A DNA stretch of 64,000 nucleotides from Gari tellinella (taxonomy: Eukaryota; Mollusca; Bivalvia; Cardiida; Psammobiidae). This document shows positions 31,325-40,793 of this stretch, piece after piece (position 1 is the first letter of the stretch; every line of letters begins with the position of its first letter). The position numbers and the translations under genes were made by a program. The notes under the pieces are model-generated. The model was not told the origin of the DNA. It searched no databases and was given only the letters and a program-made list of their open reading frames with translations. The stretch covers positions 58,209,246 to 58,273,245 of the forward strand of contig OV277866.1 of NCBI GenBank assembly GCA_922989275.2, written 5' to 3'.

Positions 31325-31725
31325 TTAATGATAAAATGTTATATAATAGAACGCTCTTAACCCTTGACTTTACTGAGTCATGAAAACATTTTGAATCCAC
31401 ATTGGCGTAGCTTCCTATTAGGCAAGTAGGCATGTGCCTACATTTTTTTCAGAAGTCCAGAATGCATCTAGAGACTATCTAGGAATAAAAATTTCCCGTC
31501 GGCGCATACCCGTGGAACCCCTAGCGTACACTTATTAATTGGTCTAGACACCCCGTTGGCACGCATGTACATTTGTACATGTAGCTGCCTTTATGCAAAA
31601 CACATGCTACTGTGTACACACTATCCTCATACTTGCGACAATTCAAAAAGTAAAAGAAATGCAATAAAATAGGAATAGGACGGGGAGTCTAACTTAGAGA
31701 TTAATGGAAGACAACCAGTCAACAA
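31325..31725. other. No recognised feature
   Basis: No gene or repeat seen. Confidence 0.35.
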
Positions 31726-31998
31726 ATATTGTACGACAATATTGACCTGACGTTGAACTTTATGCATGAATAGATTAAAGAGTGATGACACAGTATAAAT
31801 CAATAATCGACAGCGTGCCGTACATTGTCGGGAATGTTCGATAAATTACGTAAATCGTGTTACATTTTTTATCTTATGTGGAGTAAAACTCCCACTCAGT
31901 TAAGCCAAAAAATACTAATATCGATTGCGCTAGTATATAATTGTATCTTCTAAAAAGCATCCTGTTTGGTTTAGATTTAGTTTTAAATCACGACAGAT

Positions 31999-32063
31999 CC
32001 TCGATAGTCGTTATAGCGAATGATTTGTAATGGTGAGGTCCCGGGTTCGAATCCCGCATGAGG
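31999..32063 (+). other. tRNA-like segment inside TIR element
   Basis: 'cctcgatagtcgttatagcg' at the 5' side (box A-like), and a T-arm with box B 'cgggttcgaatcccg'. The 3' 'atgagg' pairs with the 5' 'cctc'. At 65 nt it is shorter than a tRNA, and no clear anticodon arm is seen. Probably a relic of a tRNA-derived module, not a tRNA gene. Confidence 0.55.
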
Positions 32064-32285
32064 TAAATATTTATTTATTTGCATGTTCATATTTTATAAG
32101 TTATAAATTTTGTTTTACACATGAAATGCACGGATGACACGTTCTTCTCATTGTCACGTGTCATTCTATGCTAAATCATACGTTTTCTCACACACAGCCT
32201 AACCCGCAACATGTAAAATAGGAAGTCTAACTTTATTTTATCATCTAAGGTTGAAGAAATAATCTTTAACGTTTCTGAAACGTTT

Positions 32286-32362
32286 GCAAAAAATAAAGAA
32301 AAAGAAAATAAAGAAAGAAAGCGAGAAAAAAGACAATTATAGAAAAGAAAGAAAAAAACTGA
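32286..32362 (+). repeat. Purine-rich tract
   Basis: 'aaaaataaagaaaaagaaaa' type sequence, almost only A and G over 75 bp. Confidence 0.8.
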
Positions 32363-32394
32363 AACAGTATGTGTTGGGGAAAAATAGAAAAAAG

Positions 32395-32473
32395 GATGAT
32401 GCACGGGTCTCGAACCACTGGCCTTTTTACGAAAAGATAATGTATAGTCGCCTTCCTTACCACTTGAGCTAAT
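32395..32473 (-). other. tRNA-like segment (Ser/Leu style) inside TIR element
   Basis: On the minus strand 'tagctcaagtggtaagg' fits box A, and 'gtggttcgagacccg' fits the T-arm and box B about 50 bases later. It faces the segment at 31999-32063. A real tRNA is unlikely because the anticodon and acceptor pairing are poor. Confidence 0.5.
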
Positions 32474-32654
32474 AACTTATCGTTACGTTTGGTAACCGGT
32501 CAATGCTATTTATCTTTGTTTACCGGTTTCGTAACCATGTGCGTTCTCGTATAAATTTAACAAAGTGTCCCGAAGATATATTTAGAAATGAAACGAAGTG
32601 TGAAATTATGTTAATAGAGGTCACCAACGGCAGGTCAATATTGTCGAACAATAC

Positions 32655-33395
32655 ATTATATTAACCTAGAACAGACACTTTATGTTATTTTCAGCCGACT
32701 TTTTACATAGATTTGTGACAGAATTTTGCATGTCTTGGACGCGAAAACCGTCCTTAGAACAAGCCAAAGGCCATCTAAGAATCAACCTCCCCCATCCCCT
32801 CCTAGTAAGAGTGCGTTCCATAAATTGGTATAGTTACTTTGGACTTCCTACGGGCCTGTAGTGTGCTCGATCAACTTGTCCCGAAAAGAAAATTACGGCC
32901 AAATAATTTTCAAGCAGCGAGTCTGTTAATGAAAACAATACGGTATCAGACCCTATGATATACTAATTGACGTGGGGTTGTTGTTGTTGTTGTTTGTTGT
33001 TTTGTTTTTTTTCATGAAAAATATATACATATTCTTTTGCAAAAAAATTAAATTGCCTGGTGTTTGAAGCTTTTCATTTCATTAATACTTCATATAAATG
33101 TCTCCCCAGACCCTCCTTTAATGCGAATGTAGAGCTCAAAAGTTCCCGGGGCAGCATGACCTAAGAGAGTACATCTTACGAAACTCAACAAAGAAGAACA
33201 TGTACAATTTTTATGGGCACATTAACAACAGGACCAACGTCATTATTTATGTAAGAAAAAGTTCACATAAATACCAAGCACAGGAAAAGGTCAGAATTGT
33301 GTTTATCTGCTACTTTAGCAACAGGGTCATTTTGACCCTGAATCGCTCACCTTGAAGTCTATTGTTATATTCAAGTTGACATTCAAATGACCGGT
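32655..33395. other. No gene; (ttg)n run and a bivalve-type repeat word
   Basis: A (ttg)n microsatellite lies at about 32976-33010. 'ggtcattttgaccctgaatcgctcacctt' at about 33324-33352 is a dispersed motif I recognise from other bivalve repeats; its element is unknown. Confidence 0.45.
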
Positions 33396-33420
33396 GTTCT
33401 CAGAATTTTTTTTTAATTTT

Positions 33421-33771
33421 CATTGCCCCTTCTCTACAACAACACCTAATGGGAGACAAATAGTGTGTGTGTTGTCCAGAGAGAGCTGTTATAGGGGGCT
33501 TACATTTGCAAACAACTATAATCCAGATCAGACGCCGCGTAACGCGGCGTCTGATCTGAATTCAAACTGTTTGTCATCAGTGATTATATGTTTTTCCTAT
33601 CAAAAAGTCAATTATTTGACCTTGAGAAAAAACAGTAGACAACAGTTTTGAGAAGACAGTATTGCAGCCGTGTAAAGGTTGGACATAATTGTCTTGTTTG
33701 GGGGAGCAGCAACATGCATTGTTGTAAGGAGGGAATCGTTGTTTCGAGGCCGTTGTAGGGAGGGAGCGCTG
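33421..33771 (-). mobile_element. Family D MITE (D3), complete, reversed
   Basis: 'cattgccccttctctacaac' at the left, GTAGGGAGGGAGCGCTG plus TA at the right. The hairpin is ATCCAGATCAGACGCCGCG...CGGCGTCTGATCTGAATTC. 'gtagacaacag' and 'gacagtattgcagc' are the inverted subterminal words of D. Confidence 0.88.
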
Positions 33772-33847
33772 TACTCATATTGATAACCTGCCCCCACCAA
33801 CATAACAGCCTTGATTTTTAAGCTAGGAATTTTGTTTGAAGACAAAC

Positions 33848-34125
33848 AGTGTTCCCTCCCTACATCGACCCTCCCAAAAACTACACCTCCTTACAACAAC
33901 GCTTTCCGCAGTTCCCTAAATAAGGCAATTATGTCTAACGCTTTTAATTGTCGTCTGCTGTTTTTTATAAGGGGATATTTTGACAGACACTTGAAATATA
34001 ATGACGAGTGACAAACAGCTAAATCCAGATTACGCTGAGTCTGATCTGGAGTCAAGCCTTTTTTGCAAATGTAAGCAAAGTCTTAATTTTCCTTCTCTAT
34101 AACAACTCCCTCCGAACAACAATTG
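33848..34125 (+). mobile_element. Family D MITE (D4), right end missing
   Basis: CAGTGTTCCCTCCCTAC...'aattgtcgtctgctgttt', a shortened hairpin 'cagctaaatccagattacgctgagtctgatctgg', and 'ctccctccgaacaac', after which D text ends. It lies 76 bp from D3 in opposite orientation. Confidence 0.82.
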
Positions 34126-34307
34126 AAATCGATAATATTGGTGGCTCTCCCCCATATAGATTTAATGCAGAATGACTTAGAGGTAGCGAAACCAGTGTTT
34201 TTGATTTTGATGCAGAGATTCAGCCTCAGATCTGGACCCAAACTGTTTGCAAACAGGAACGTTCAGTTGCTTATGTGATTAAAGGGGTAAAATGGTAACA
34301 TCGTTAA

Positions 34308-34549
34308 CGCATTATCCCCTGAAACTTCCAATGGACAATTCCAGTTTGCAATAAAGGCTGGTCCATTTTAGACTATTTATGGTTGTTTTTTGTGATAAAT
34401 TGCAAAATGACAAACAGTGAAATCCTTGATCAGAGGGCTCCTGTAGGAGCCCTCTGATCAGGGACTTCACTGTTTGCATAGGACACGTATACACTTCACA
34501 GGTACACATTTGTAGAGGACGCATATATGCGTCACTAGGGCTCAATGAG
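34308..34549 (-). mobile_element. Family C MITE (C6), complete
   Basis: TTAA at 34304-34307 and 34550-34553. A perfect hairpin AAACAGTGAAATCCTTGA...GAGGGCTCCTGTAGGAGCC. Its right TTAA is also the left TTAA of the next element (B9). Confidence 0.9.
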
Positions 34550-34553
34550 TTAA

Positions 34554-34968
34554 TGCATTTACTCATTACGTCTTTCTATTTCTATCCTTTATATCCAATG
34601 AAGAAAATAGTTACACATATGGCAGCCATAAATATGCACAATAAGAAATGTTTCATATATCCTGGCAGTTAGTACCTTTAAGGTGGCTGACAGTAAAGCA
34701 GAATGCACCTCAGTAAGGTACCGGTGAGGAGTACACTTGTCCTATACAAACAGTGTTGACCCTGATCAGAGGGCTCCTTCAGGAGCCCTCTGATCAGGGT
34801 TTACACTGTTTGTCATTTTGACGTATATTGTAAAAATCAAACTTAAAAAGTAAAATATGGACTAGACTAAATTGAAACTAGAAATTTTCATTTAAGGTTT
34901 CAGGGAGGAAAGGGTTAAGTCGTTACCACTATTCGAATATAGAAACATGCTATGAGGTAATTGGTTAA
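34554..34968 (-). mobile_element. Family B MITE (B9), interrupted by C7
   Basis: The left part is 'tgcatttactcattac...cagttagtacctttaag' and the hairpin arm CAGTAAAGCAGAATGCACC up to 34709; the right part is 'gtcgttaccactattcg...gaggtaattgg' plus TTAA. The second hairpin arm is missing: C7 joins the remaining B sequence at the TTAA that normally follows that arm. Confidence 0.8.
34710..34914 (+). mobile_element. Family C MITE (C7), nested in B9
   Basis: It lacks the first ~45 bases of C; from 'ggtaccggtgaggag' the body is complete, with the hairpin AAACAGTGTTGACCCTGATC...GGGCTCCTTCAGGAGCCC and the right end GGAGGAAAGGG plus TTAA (34915-34918). Confidence 0.87.
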
Positions 34969-35024
34969 ATAGCTATAACTAATTGGTTTCTTATGTTTGA
35001 TGTAACACTGTGAACTGCTTAGTA

Positions 35025-35278
35025 CAGTGGAGAAAACGTTATTCTTTCCCAATAAACGCGTTTACGCCAAAACTATTATTTCCATTGCAAACATTTTGGA
35101 GCCAGATCAGACGCCGGATAACCCGGCATCTGATCAGGCTCCAAAATGTTTGCCACTCAGATAAATATAAATACATTGTAGTCAAAATGTCAAAAAGTTG
35201 TCATTTTATCCATTTTATTACAATGCGTTACGTTTGCGTTTAAAGTTTAAACGGGAAATAATAACATTATCTCAACTG
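35025..35278 (+). mobile_element. Family A MITE (A10)
   Basis: TA then CAGTGGAGAA; the right end is TCTCAACTG. The hairpin closes on CGGATAACCCGG with one mismatch. 'ttaaagtttaaacggg' near the right end has a small local duplication. Confidence 0.88.
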
Positions 35279-35503
35279 CAGCAAGGAGACACACGGGGAG
35301 AATCTAACTCGGAGTCTGACCAGGATACAAACTGTTTATACATACTATATAGGGACGTGTTTATCAGGAGAAAATATAACATTGTAACTGGAATGTATTG
35401 TGATAACACCAGGAAGTAATATTTCATTGGACATCCATGTTAAAGGTTACCTAGGAACATATCCACGCACATCCACTCCTAGTTGATGTAGATAAGTCAT
35501 GTA

Positions 35504-35699
35504 CAATCGAACTTCGATATCTATCTCGAACTCGTTAAACTCGAACTATCCGATAGTTTGACATATGAACTGCATTATTTCATTCTCGGTTAAGTCGAAC
35601 ATACCCATATTTCAAAGTTAAAACGTGGCTTAGCCACGTTTTAACTTTGAAATACGGGTATGTTCGACAAAACCGACTTCAAGATATCGAAGTCGACTG
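35504..35699. mobile_element. Family J MITE (J1), complete
   Basis: TA at 35502-35503 and 35700-35701; CAATCGAACTTCGATATC...GATATCGAAGTCGACTG. The central palindrome GTTAAAACGTGGCTTAGCC with its complement is perfect over ~25 bp arms. CAGTCGA..TTCGATATCTCGAA-like ends are typical of pogo/Tigger MITEs. Confidence 0.88.
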
Positions 35700-35798
35700 T
35701 ACAATTGTACCTGTGTTTACCTGACAACCGGCATGATATCAAAACAGGGCATTAGAACAAGGGTTTTGGTACGGAAAAAAGACATAGCATGTACTTAA

Positions 35799-36281
35799 AG
35801 AGACTGAAGACAAAACGATGTCATAAAATAATAATTTGTAAATGTATGTCAAACGCTTATATGAATAGGTAAATAGTACTGTAGGATTAGAAATTCTGTT
35901 AAAAAGTGCATTTCAAAAATAATAGATCTAAGCTCGGGGGGATTCGAATTCGGGACGCCTTAACCACAGGGCTAACGAGCCATTCAGGTATCGACGGTAG
36001 ATTTAACCTACTTTAGTATACAGTGAGGGGGAATGCGTTATTATTTCCTGTTGCTGCATGCGCGTGTGCAAACGAAACAAAATAGATATACTCAGTCTTT
36101 TAGACGGAGTAGAAGCGAGGGAAAGTATCTAAAAAAAAAAATCCTATGATTCAGGAACTTTTCTTGAGGGTGTTTTAGGCTGATCATAGTTGAAGGCCAG
36201 ATGTACATTTATGCTTCACATTTGCTTTATTTGTTTATTTTATCTTTATCTTGTAAATACACCTCTTGTTTTGCAGTCTCT
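35799..36281. mobile_element. TTAA-flanked TIR element with tRNA-like insert
   Basis: TTAA at 35795-35798 and 36282-36285. The ends are AGAGACTGAAGACAAAAC and ACAAGAG..GTTTTGCAGTCTCT (pairing with a few mismatches). The interior has a truncated tRNA-like segment at 35932-35980 and family A-like text at about 36020-36080. No coding frame. Confidence 0.65.
35932..35980 (-). other. Truncated tRNA-like segment
   Basis: On the minus strand 'gctcgttagccctgtgg' (box A) is followed almost at once by 'gaattcgaatcccc' (box B), and the terminal GCTCG pairs with CGAGC. At 49 nt it lacks an anticodon arm. It resembles a Ser/Leu tRNA ('ggttaaggcg'). Confidence 0.55.
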
Positions 36282-36307
36282 TTAAACCTTGAAAATTCGT
36301 CCTCGAT

Positions 36308-36551
36308 TAATCCAATACTTCATAGCATGTTTCTGGTTTTGATGATAGGTGACCACTTAAAGAAAGTTTAAAAGTGAAGCAGAATTTTGCATTTAGGCGC
36401 ATTGTACGTCACCTTTAGCCTGATGCAAGTGGCCACCTGCCCGAAGAAAGGAAATGTTTCTTATTTTGCTTATTCATAACTGCATTAATAGGAAATATTT
36501 CCTTCAGTTGAAGAATAAGTTAAGGGTGTGAAAGGGGGTATTTATGGGATA
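36308..36551 (+). mobile_element. Family B MITE (B16), strongly diverged
   Basis: 'atagcatgtttctggttttgatgataggtgaccactt' at the left, 'tccttcagttgaagaata' and 'atgggataaaggtgtaa' at the right. The central arms no longer pair. Confidence 0.65.
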
Positions 36552-36579
36552 AAGGTGTAAAAAATTCAAACCGGTATTT

Positions 36580-37505
36580 CAAAGTTAAAACAGAACAGAA
36601 CATAATTTTATTCAGATTTGTACAAAGTACATAATCTTAGTCACATATAAATATTCACAAACATATAACATCACGTGACAATACGAGGATGAATACATCA
36701 GTTAGTTTTCATTGTAGTCTTAATCTATACATAACTAAATTAAACAAAACATGCTTATTTGTTTATTTCATCAATACAATTAATTTGAACATTGAAGGTC
36801 TTTGAAAAAAGTATTTATTTAGATATTTCACTCTCAAGTCAACAAAACGAGGACAGACACATATAAAATGGAATTCATCTTCTATATCCCCAGAATTGCA
36901 AAAAACAGATTCGTTCGTTACGATTTAATCTATTCTGTGCAAATCTGCCAGTTTGAATTCTAAGAGAATGAGAAGACAATCTAATTCTAGCAAAATTACG
37001 TCTTAGTGAATAAGGTAAAATATCCAAATAATCTTCATAATCAATACTACTTTTCAAAAATCTATAAGTGTCTAAAACAGGACTATTATTGACTGAAACA
37101 TGCCACTGCTGCATAAAATTATCTATAACTCTCTGTTTGAAAATATCAGGAAATGTCTTGATATTCAACTGATCTGCATTATAAAATGCAAATCCAAAAC
37201 CGTAATTGTTCAAAAGATTTTTAACACTCGCAACCCATTTTTTTGCCCTGCTTCACAGTCAATGAGTCCTTGTTGATAGAAAGATTTAATTATAATAGTT
37301 TCATTATTATTTGCTAATCTTAGCCAATACTTAATAATACTAACATAACGGATAACGACCAAGTTCACCGTATACAGCATTTGAGTTCGTGTTTAACCTT
37401 ACACCGAGTAATCTCTTACAGAATTTCAAGTGAATTCTCTCTATTTCCTTTGCTTTTCCGAAACCCCATATTTCCGAACTATATCCTATCCCATTTTCCT
37501 ATAAA
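36580..37505 (-). pseudogene. LINE reverse transcriptase, C-terminal end, decayed
   Basis: The minus strand, read across frame changes, gives peptides typical of the C-terminal end of invertebrate LINE polyproteins: 'SSEIWGFGKAKEIERIHLKF', 'RLLGVRLNTNSNAVYGELGR', then (in the 112-codon frame at 36875-37213) 'LPYSLRRNFARIRLSSHSLR' and 'GRFAQN'. After a frameshift near 36905 follows 'CNSGDIEDEFHFICVCPRF'. The sequence ends in (TTCTG)-like text at about 36580-36600. The element is 5'-truncated with several stops and frameshifts, so it is dead. The clade is probably CR1/Jockey-like; only the C-terminal region is available. Confidence 0.75.
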
Positions 37506-37509
37506 GTCA

Positions 37510-37715
37510 GTTCAATTTCTGACTCTATGTTTCTTTTTACAAGGCATTGCAAAATGACAGACAGACAGACACACGGACCTTGATCTGATGACTCATACAG
37601 GAGTCATAATTACCATAATTTATCATGATGTAAGGTTTTACTGTTGAGTAGGACCAGTGTACATATTCACAGATTTCCTGTTTAAAGGACGCATATAAGA
37701 GTCACTAGGAATATA
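37510..37715 (-). mobile_element. Degenerate family C MITE (C8)
   Basis: 'attgcaaaatgacagacag', 'accttgatctgatgactcatacaggagtcat' and 'aaaggacgcatataagagtcactagg' give reversed C order with a broken hairpin. Confidence 0.6.
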
Positions 37716-37779
37716 TTTGTTCTACGGCCATCACAGTGCATCATTTTCAGCATACATTCATAAGCAGGCATTCATCTAA

Positions 37780-38001
37780 TTACATTTAAGTGGACGTTTT
37801 GATAGAATAAATATATAATTATGAGTGACAAACAGCTTGAATCCAGATCAAACGCCGCGTCACGCGGCGTCTGATCTGGATTCAAGCAGTTTGCAAATGT
37901 AAGCCAAGTCTCTTTTTTTCCCTCTCTAAATTACGACTCCCTCCGAACAACACACACAATCTGTGTCTTCCACTGGACGTCGTTGTAGAGAGGGAGCATT
38001 G
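37780..38001 (+). mobile_element. Family D MITE (D5), left part missing
   Basis: It starts in 'cgttttgatagaataaatatata', then a perfect hairpin CAGCTTGAATCCAGATC...CGCCGCGTCACGCGGCG, and the right end GTAGAGAGGGAGCATTG with TA. Confidence 0.85.
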
Positions 38002-38099
38002 TATCACAAAATCGCTAAAAAACTTGCAGAAGGTCATGTAAAGTTGTAGCCACTGATTGAGGATGCCTGTTGAGTGTTGACCTTAATAGATGGTGACCG

Positions 38100-38320
38100 C
38101 TAAAACCTTTCGGCGCCATATTAATCGTGAGTTTTTTACCCCTTCACCGCTTTATTGTTGTCTGCTTTAATATTGATGTTTGTAAGATAGTTTCAAAGTA
38201 AGATTCAACTGTGTCAAACATTTTGGGTCATGATAAGACGCCGCGTCCCGCCGTGTCTGATCAGGATTCAAACTGTTTGCAAAGTTGACTTTATGCGACT
38301 TCGGTGCCTGAAGGGATAAT
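38100..38320. mobile_element. Family F MITE (F5), diverged
   Basis: 'tttcggcgccatattaatcgtgag', 'taccccttcaccgc' and 'attgttgtctgc'. The hairpin is AAACATTTTGGGTCATGATAAGA...GTCTGATCAGGATTC with CGCCGCG..CCCGCCG at the tip. The right end 'ggtgcctgaaggga' is worn. Confidence 0.65.
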
Positions 38321-38440
38321 GCAGGGTAAAAATCGTACAGACAGGGCCTGGTCTGAATTCAAACTGTTTGTAAAGGACTTCGGTAAGGGGTTTTGTATTG
38401 CCAAGTAAAAATTGAAGCGCCAACAGTGACAAATATAGTA

Positions 38441-38686
38441 CAGTGGAGAAAACGTTATTCTTTCCAAATAAACGCGTTTACGATAAAACTATTATTTGCA
38501 GTGCAAACAGTTTTGAGCCAGATCAGACGCCGGGTAACCCGGCGTCTGATCAGGCTCCAAACTGTTTGCCACCAAGATAAACATGAATTATCAGAATTGT
38601 CCAAAAGTTGTACTTTTCTATGTTTTATTGTTTTGCGTTTGCGTACGTTTGCGTTTAAACGGGAAAGAATAACGTATTCTCCACTG
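38441..38686 (+). mobile_element. Family A MITE (A11), complete, at array border
   Basis: TA-flanked CAGTGGAGAA...TTCTCCACTG; the hairpin closes on GGGTAACCC. The TA on its right (38687-38688) is also the first two bases of the 77 bp unit triplicated next to it. Confidence 0.93.
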
Positions 38687-38918
38687 TATCTACCAGGGGA
38701 GATAACAGAATATTTAATACACCAGGGATAAACTCGGGTTGCCTACCCTCCTTCTGAGTATAGTATCTACCATGGGAGATAACCGAATATTTAATATACC
38801 AGGGATAAACTCGGGTTGCCTACCCTCCTTCTGGGTATAGTATCTACCAGGGGAGATAACTGAACATTTAATATACCAGGGGTAAACTCGGGTTGCCTAC
38901 CCTCCTTCTGGGATATGG
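38687..38918 (+). repeat. Three tandem copies of a 77 bp unit
   Basis: Units start 'tatctacca.gggagataac' at 38687, 38764 and 38841, and end 'cctccttctg.gtatag'. They differ by a few substitutions each. The array begins exactly at the end of A11. A weak minus-strand frame crosses it. Confidence 0.93.
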
Positions 38919-39089
38919 CTGCTCGATTGGGTTTAAAGATTGGAAATTCGTTAGATGACAATGATAATCGCAAGCAGGAAGAACTTCGTGGTAACATATT
39001 AAACTTCTATTAGATTTAGAGTATCCTCGTAAAAATTGCCAATGTCCGGGTCCAAGGTTATAAAACGTTTAAGTTGAGTCTGAGTGTGT

Positions 39090-39273
39090 TCTCAAGCATT
39101 TGATTGGTCAGATTTGAGCCTAGGTATGTTGACCTTTTTTGTGTGAAACAATATGACCTCTGTTTTGTCAGTGTTCAGCTTCAACATATTCTGATGCATC
39201 CATGAGACAATGTCTTTTAGACATCCTTCGACTTTTGAGAGGGCTAATTGTTGGCAAGATGTGTCTTTAGGCT

Positions 39274-39277
<4 letters not shown>
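39090..39277 (-). pseudogene. CR1/L2-like LINE reverse transcriptase, downstream piece
   Basis: On the minus strand it reads 'FKPKDTSCQQLALSKVEGCL', then 'SWMHQNMLKLNTDKTEVILF', the segment that follows the YADD motif in CR1/L2-like reverse transcriptases (the 'LN..KTE' block). It continues in phase the piece that ends at 43960 after 'YADDSQLYLS'. The two are parts of one LINE separated by the 4.7 kb LINE at 39278-43959. After about 39090 stops appear. Confidence 0.8.

Positions 39278-39316
<39 letters not shown>
39278..39316. repeat. (aat)n tail of LINE
   Basis: Thirteen AAT units; on the minus strand they form the 3' (TTA)n tail. Confidence 0.95.
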
Positions 39317-39317
<1 letters not shown>

Positions 39318-39439
39318 GACTTTATTTCATGTGGATTACATATTTGGTATAGAACAAACAAACCAATTTTCAATATGGTCCACAAACAAAATTAACATAT
39401 GTACAACATGAAGGAACACAATTACAAATCAGTATTTTT

Positions 39440-39525
39440 AAACCTTTGCAAACAGAGTGGACCCTGAAAAGACAGTTCCTGTAGGAGCTCTCTACAGGGA
39501 CTACTCTGTTTACTTAAAGCATTTT
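39440..39525. repeat. C-type hairpin relic
   Basis: 'gcaaacagagtggaccctga', 'ttcctgtaggagctct' and 'cagggactactctgttta' pair as a C-like hairpin; the element ends are missing. Confidence 0.6.
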
Positions 39526-39714
39526 AAAGATTAAGCTGAAAATGATAATGCACAAGTGTCATTATGAGAATTCAGGATTTGTTATCTATACATGAATATT
39601 GAATAGGTAGAGGCAATATAAAGCCAAAAAACCCCGACGATTTGACAAATAGCAAAGATCTAGATCAATGAAATTTCATAACAAACGGGAAGGAATATAC
39701 CAAAGATACTTCAA

Positions 39715-39891
39715 ACCATTTACTCCATGGTATATTTCTAGTATTGAAGAAAGGTGATCACTTAAACCAGGTTGAAAGTAAATCAAAATGAGCCTAAATG
39801 TGCACTCTGTTTTACTTTAAACCCGCTTCAAGTCACCATCTACTAGAGAACATAAAACATTTTTCATGAAACATATCTATGTAGTAAAGGG
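39715..39891 (+). mobile_element. Family B MITE (B12), nested in LINE tail
   Basis: 'catttactccatggtatatttctagtattgaaga' at the left, arms TTGAAAGTAAATCAAAATGAGCC...CTCTGTTTTACTTTAAACC (mismatched), and the right end 'gtagtaaaggg' plus TTAA at 39892-39895. The right arm side is shortened. Confidence 0.75.
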
Positions 39892-39990
39892 TTAAAGCAA
39901 CATGTAGGTTTTAATCAAGATCCATATTTATATCATAACTTATATACATAGAAGCCCTTACAAGCAGCTAAGGCCTTGCTCAGTCATTAA

Positions 39991-40226
39991 CCCTTAGCTC
40001 AACGCATATTCAAAAAATTACCCCTCATTTTATGGATACTATTCAAACCATTTATTTAAAAGTAGAATATTATGAATTTGAAAACTTAGAATGTTGTCTA
40101 TTTCAGAATAATTTCTTCTTCTAGCAAATAATGTATACTATGATCAGAGAGCTTCTTAAGGAAGTATCTCATCTGGGTATACACTTTCAGCAAAAACTAC
40201 TATCGACATAATTAGCGGGCTAAAGG
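39991..40226. mobile_element. TTAA element with CCCTTAGC ends
   Basis: TTAA at 39987-39990 and 40227-40230. The ends CCCTTAGCTC and GCGGGCTAAAGG pair roughly. The centre 'tgatcagagagcttcttaaggaagtatctcatc' is a C/H-like hairpin with mismatches. Confidence 0.55.
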
Positions 40227-40297
40227 TTAATAGTGTAACAGCCGATCAGGGGTTCAGCAGCAAAAACAAAGCCTACATGAAACCATCGCAACATTAA

Positions 40298-40524
40298 CCC
40301 CTTACCGCACATGTCATAGTTCAGTTCAAGTTTTGAAGACAGGTGATCACTTAAAGCAGGTTGAAAGTAAAGCAGAATGCGCCTTAAGATGCATTAACCT
40401 TTTTTCAGCCAGCCTTAAGTTGCTAAGATATAGATCTAGCAAATATTCTTATTTAACTTTTTGTAAATAATTATGACTGCACAAATTGAATGCGCTTAAA
40501 GGCGTTTCGATATATGGTAACGGG
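40298..40524 (+). mobile_element. Family B MITE (B11), nested in LINE tail
   Basis: TTAA at 40294-40297 then CCCTTACCGCACATG; the right end 'atggtaacggg' is followed by TCAA. The arms GAAAGTAAAGCAGAATGCGCC and 'gatgcattaaccttttttcag' are no longer well paired. Confidence 0.75.
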
Positions 40525-40793
40525 TCAAGGAAAGCGATGGTTAGACTGGCACCTTAGGAATAGTGATATAAACCCATATTAAACGTAAAGAACAGCTTAC
40601 TTCAGCTGCAAAGTACAATATGCGACGTATAGAAACCTTGGCGCCTTGTAATAAATTTCATGTACAGTAATCTACCTTGTTTATATAAATTTAAACTATA
40701 GTGGGAAATGAACTTTCACCCCTGAGCAGCAAATTTTCATCACTATACATGTATTACATTTTGAAGCATTATGAAGCATAACAAGTGACTACA

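Larger units (their letters stand above)
31726..32653 (+). mobile_element. TIR element with palindromic ends, long copy
   Basis: The ends are TATTGTACGACAATATTG and CAATATTGTCGAACAATA, followed inward by 'acctgacgttg' and 'caacggcaggt'. The subterminal parts match 1843-2328 in reverse ('ctttatgcatgaata...gataaatcaataatcgac' and 'gcgttctcgtataaattt'). The interior adds two convergent tRNA-like segments and a purine-rich tract. It codes for nothing recognisable. The two frames at 32171-32472 lie in the purine-rich tract. Confidence 0.75.

Noticed and set aside
31999..32063. Functional tRNA gene
   Set aside because: Too short, no acceptable anticodon arm, and located inside a TIR element next to a second such segment.
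32171..32472. Frames over the purine-rich tract
   Set aside because: Low-complexity Lys/Glu or Phe/Leu-rich readings of an A/G-rich tract inside a TIR element.
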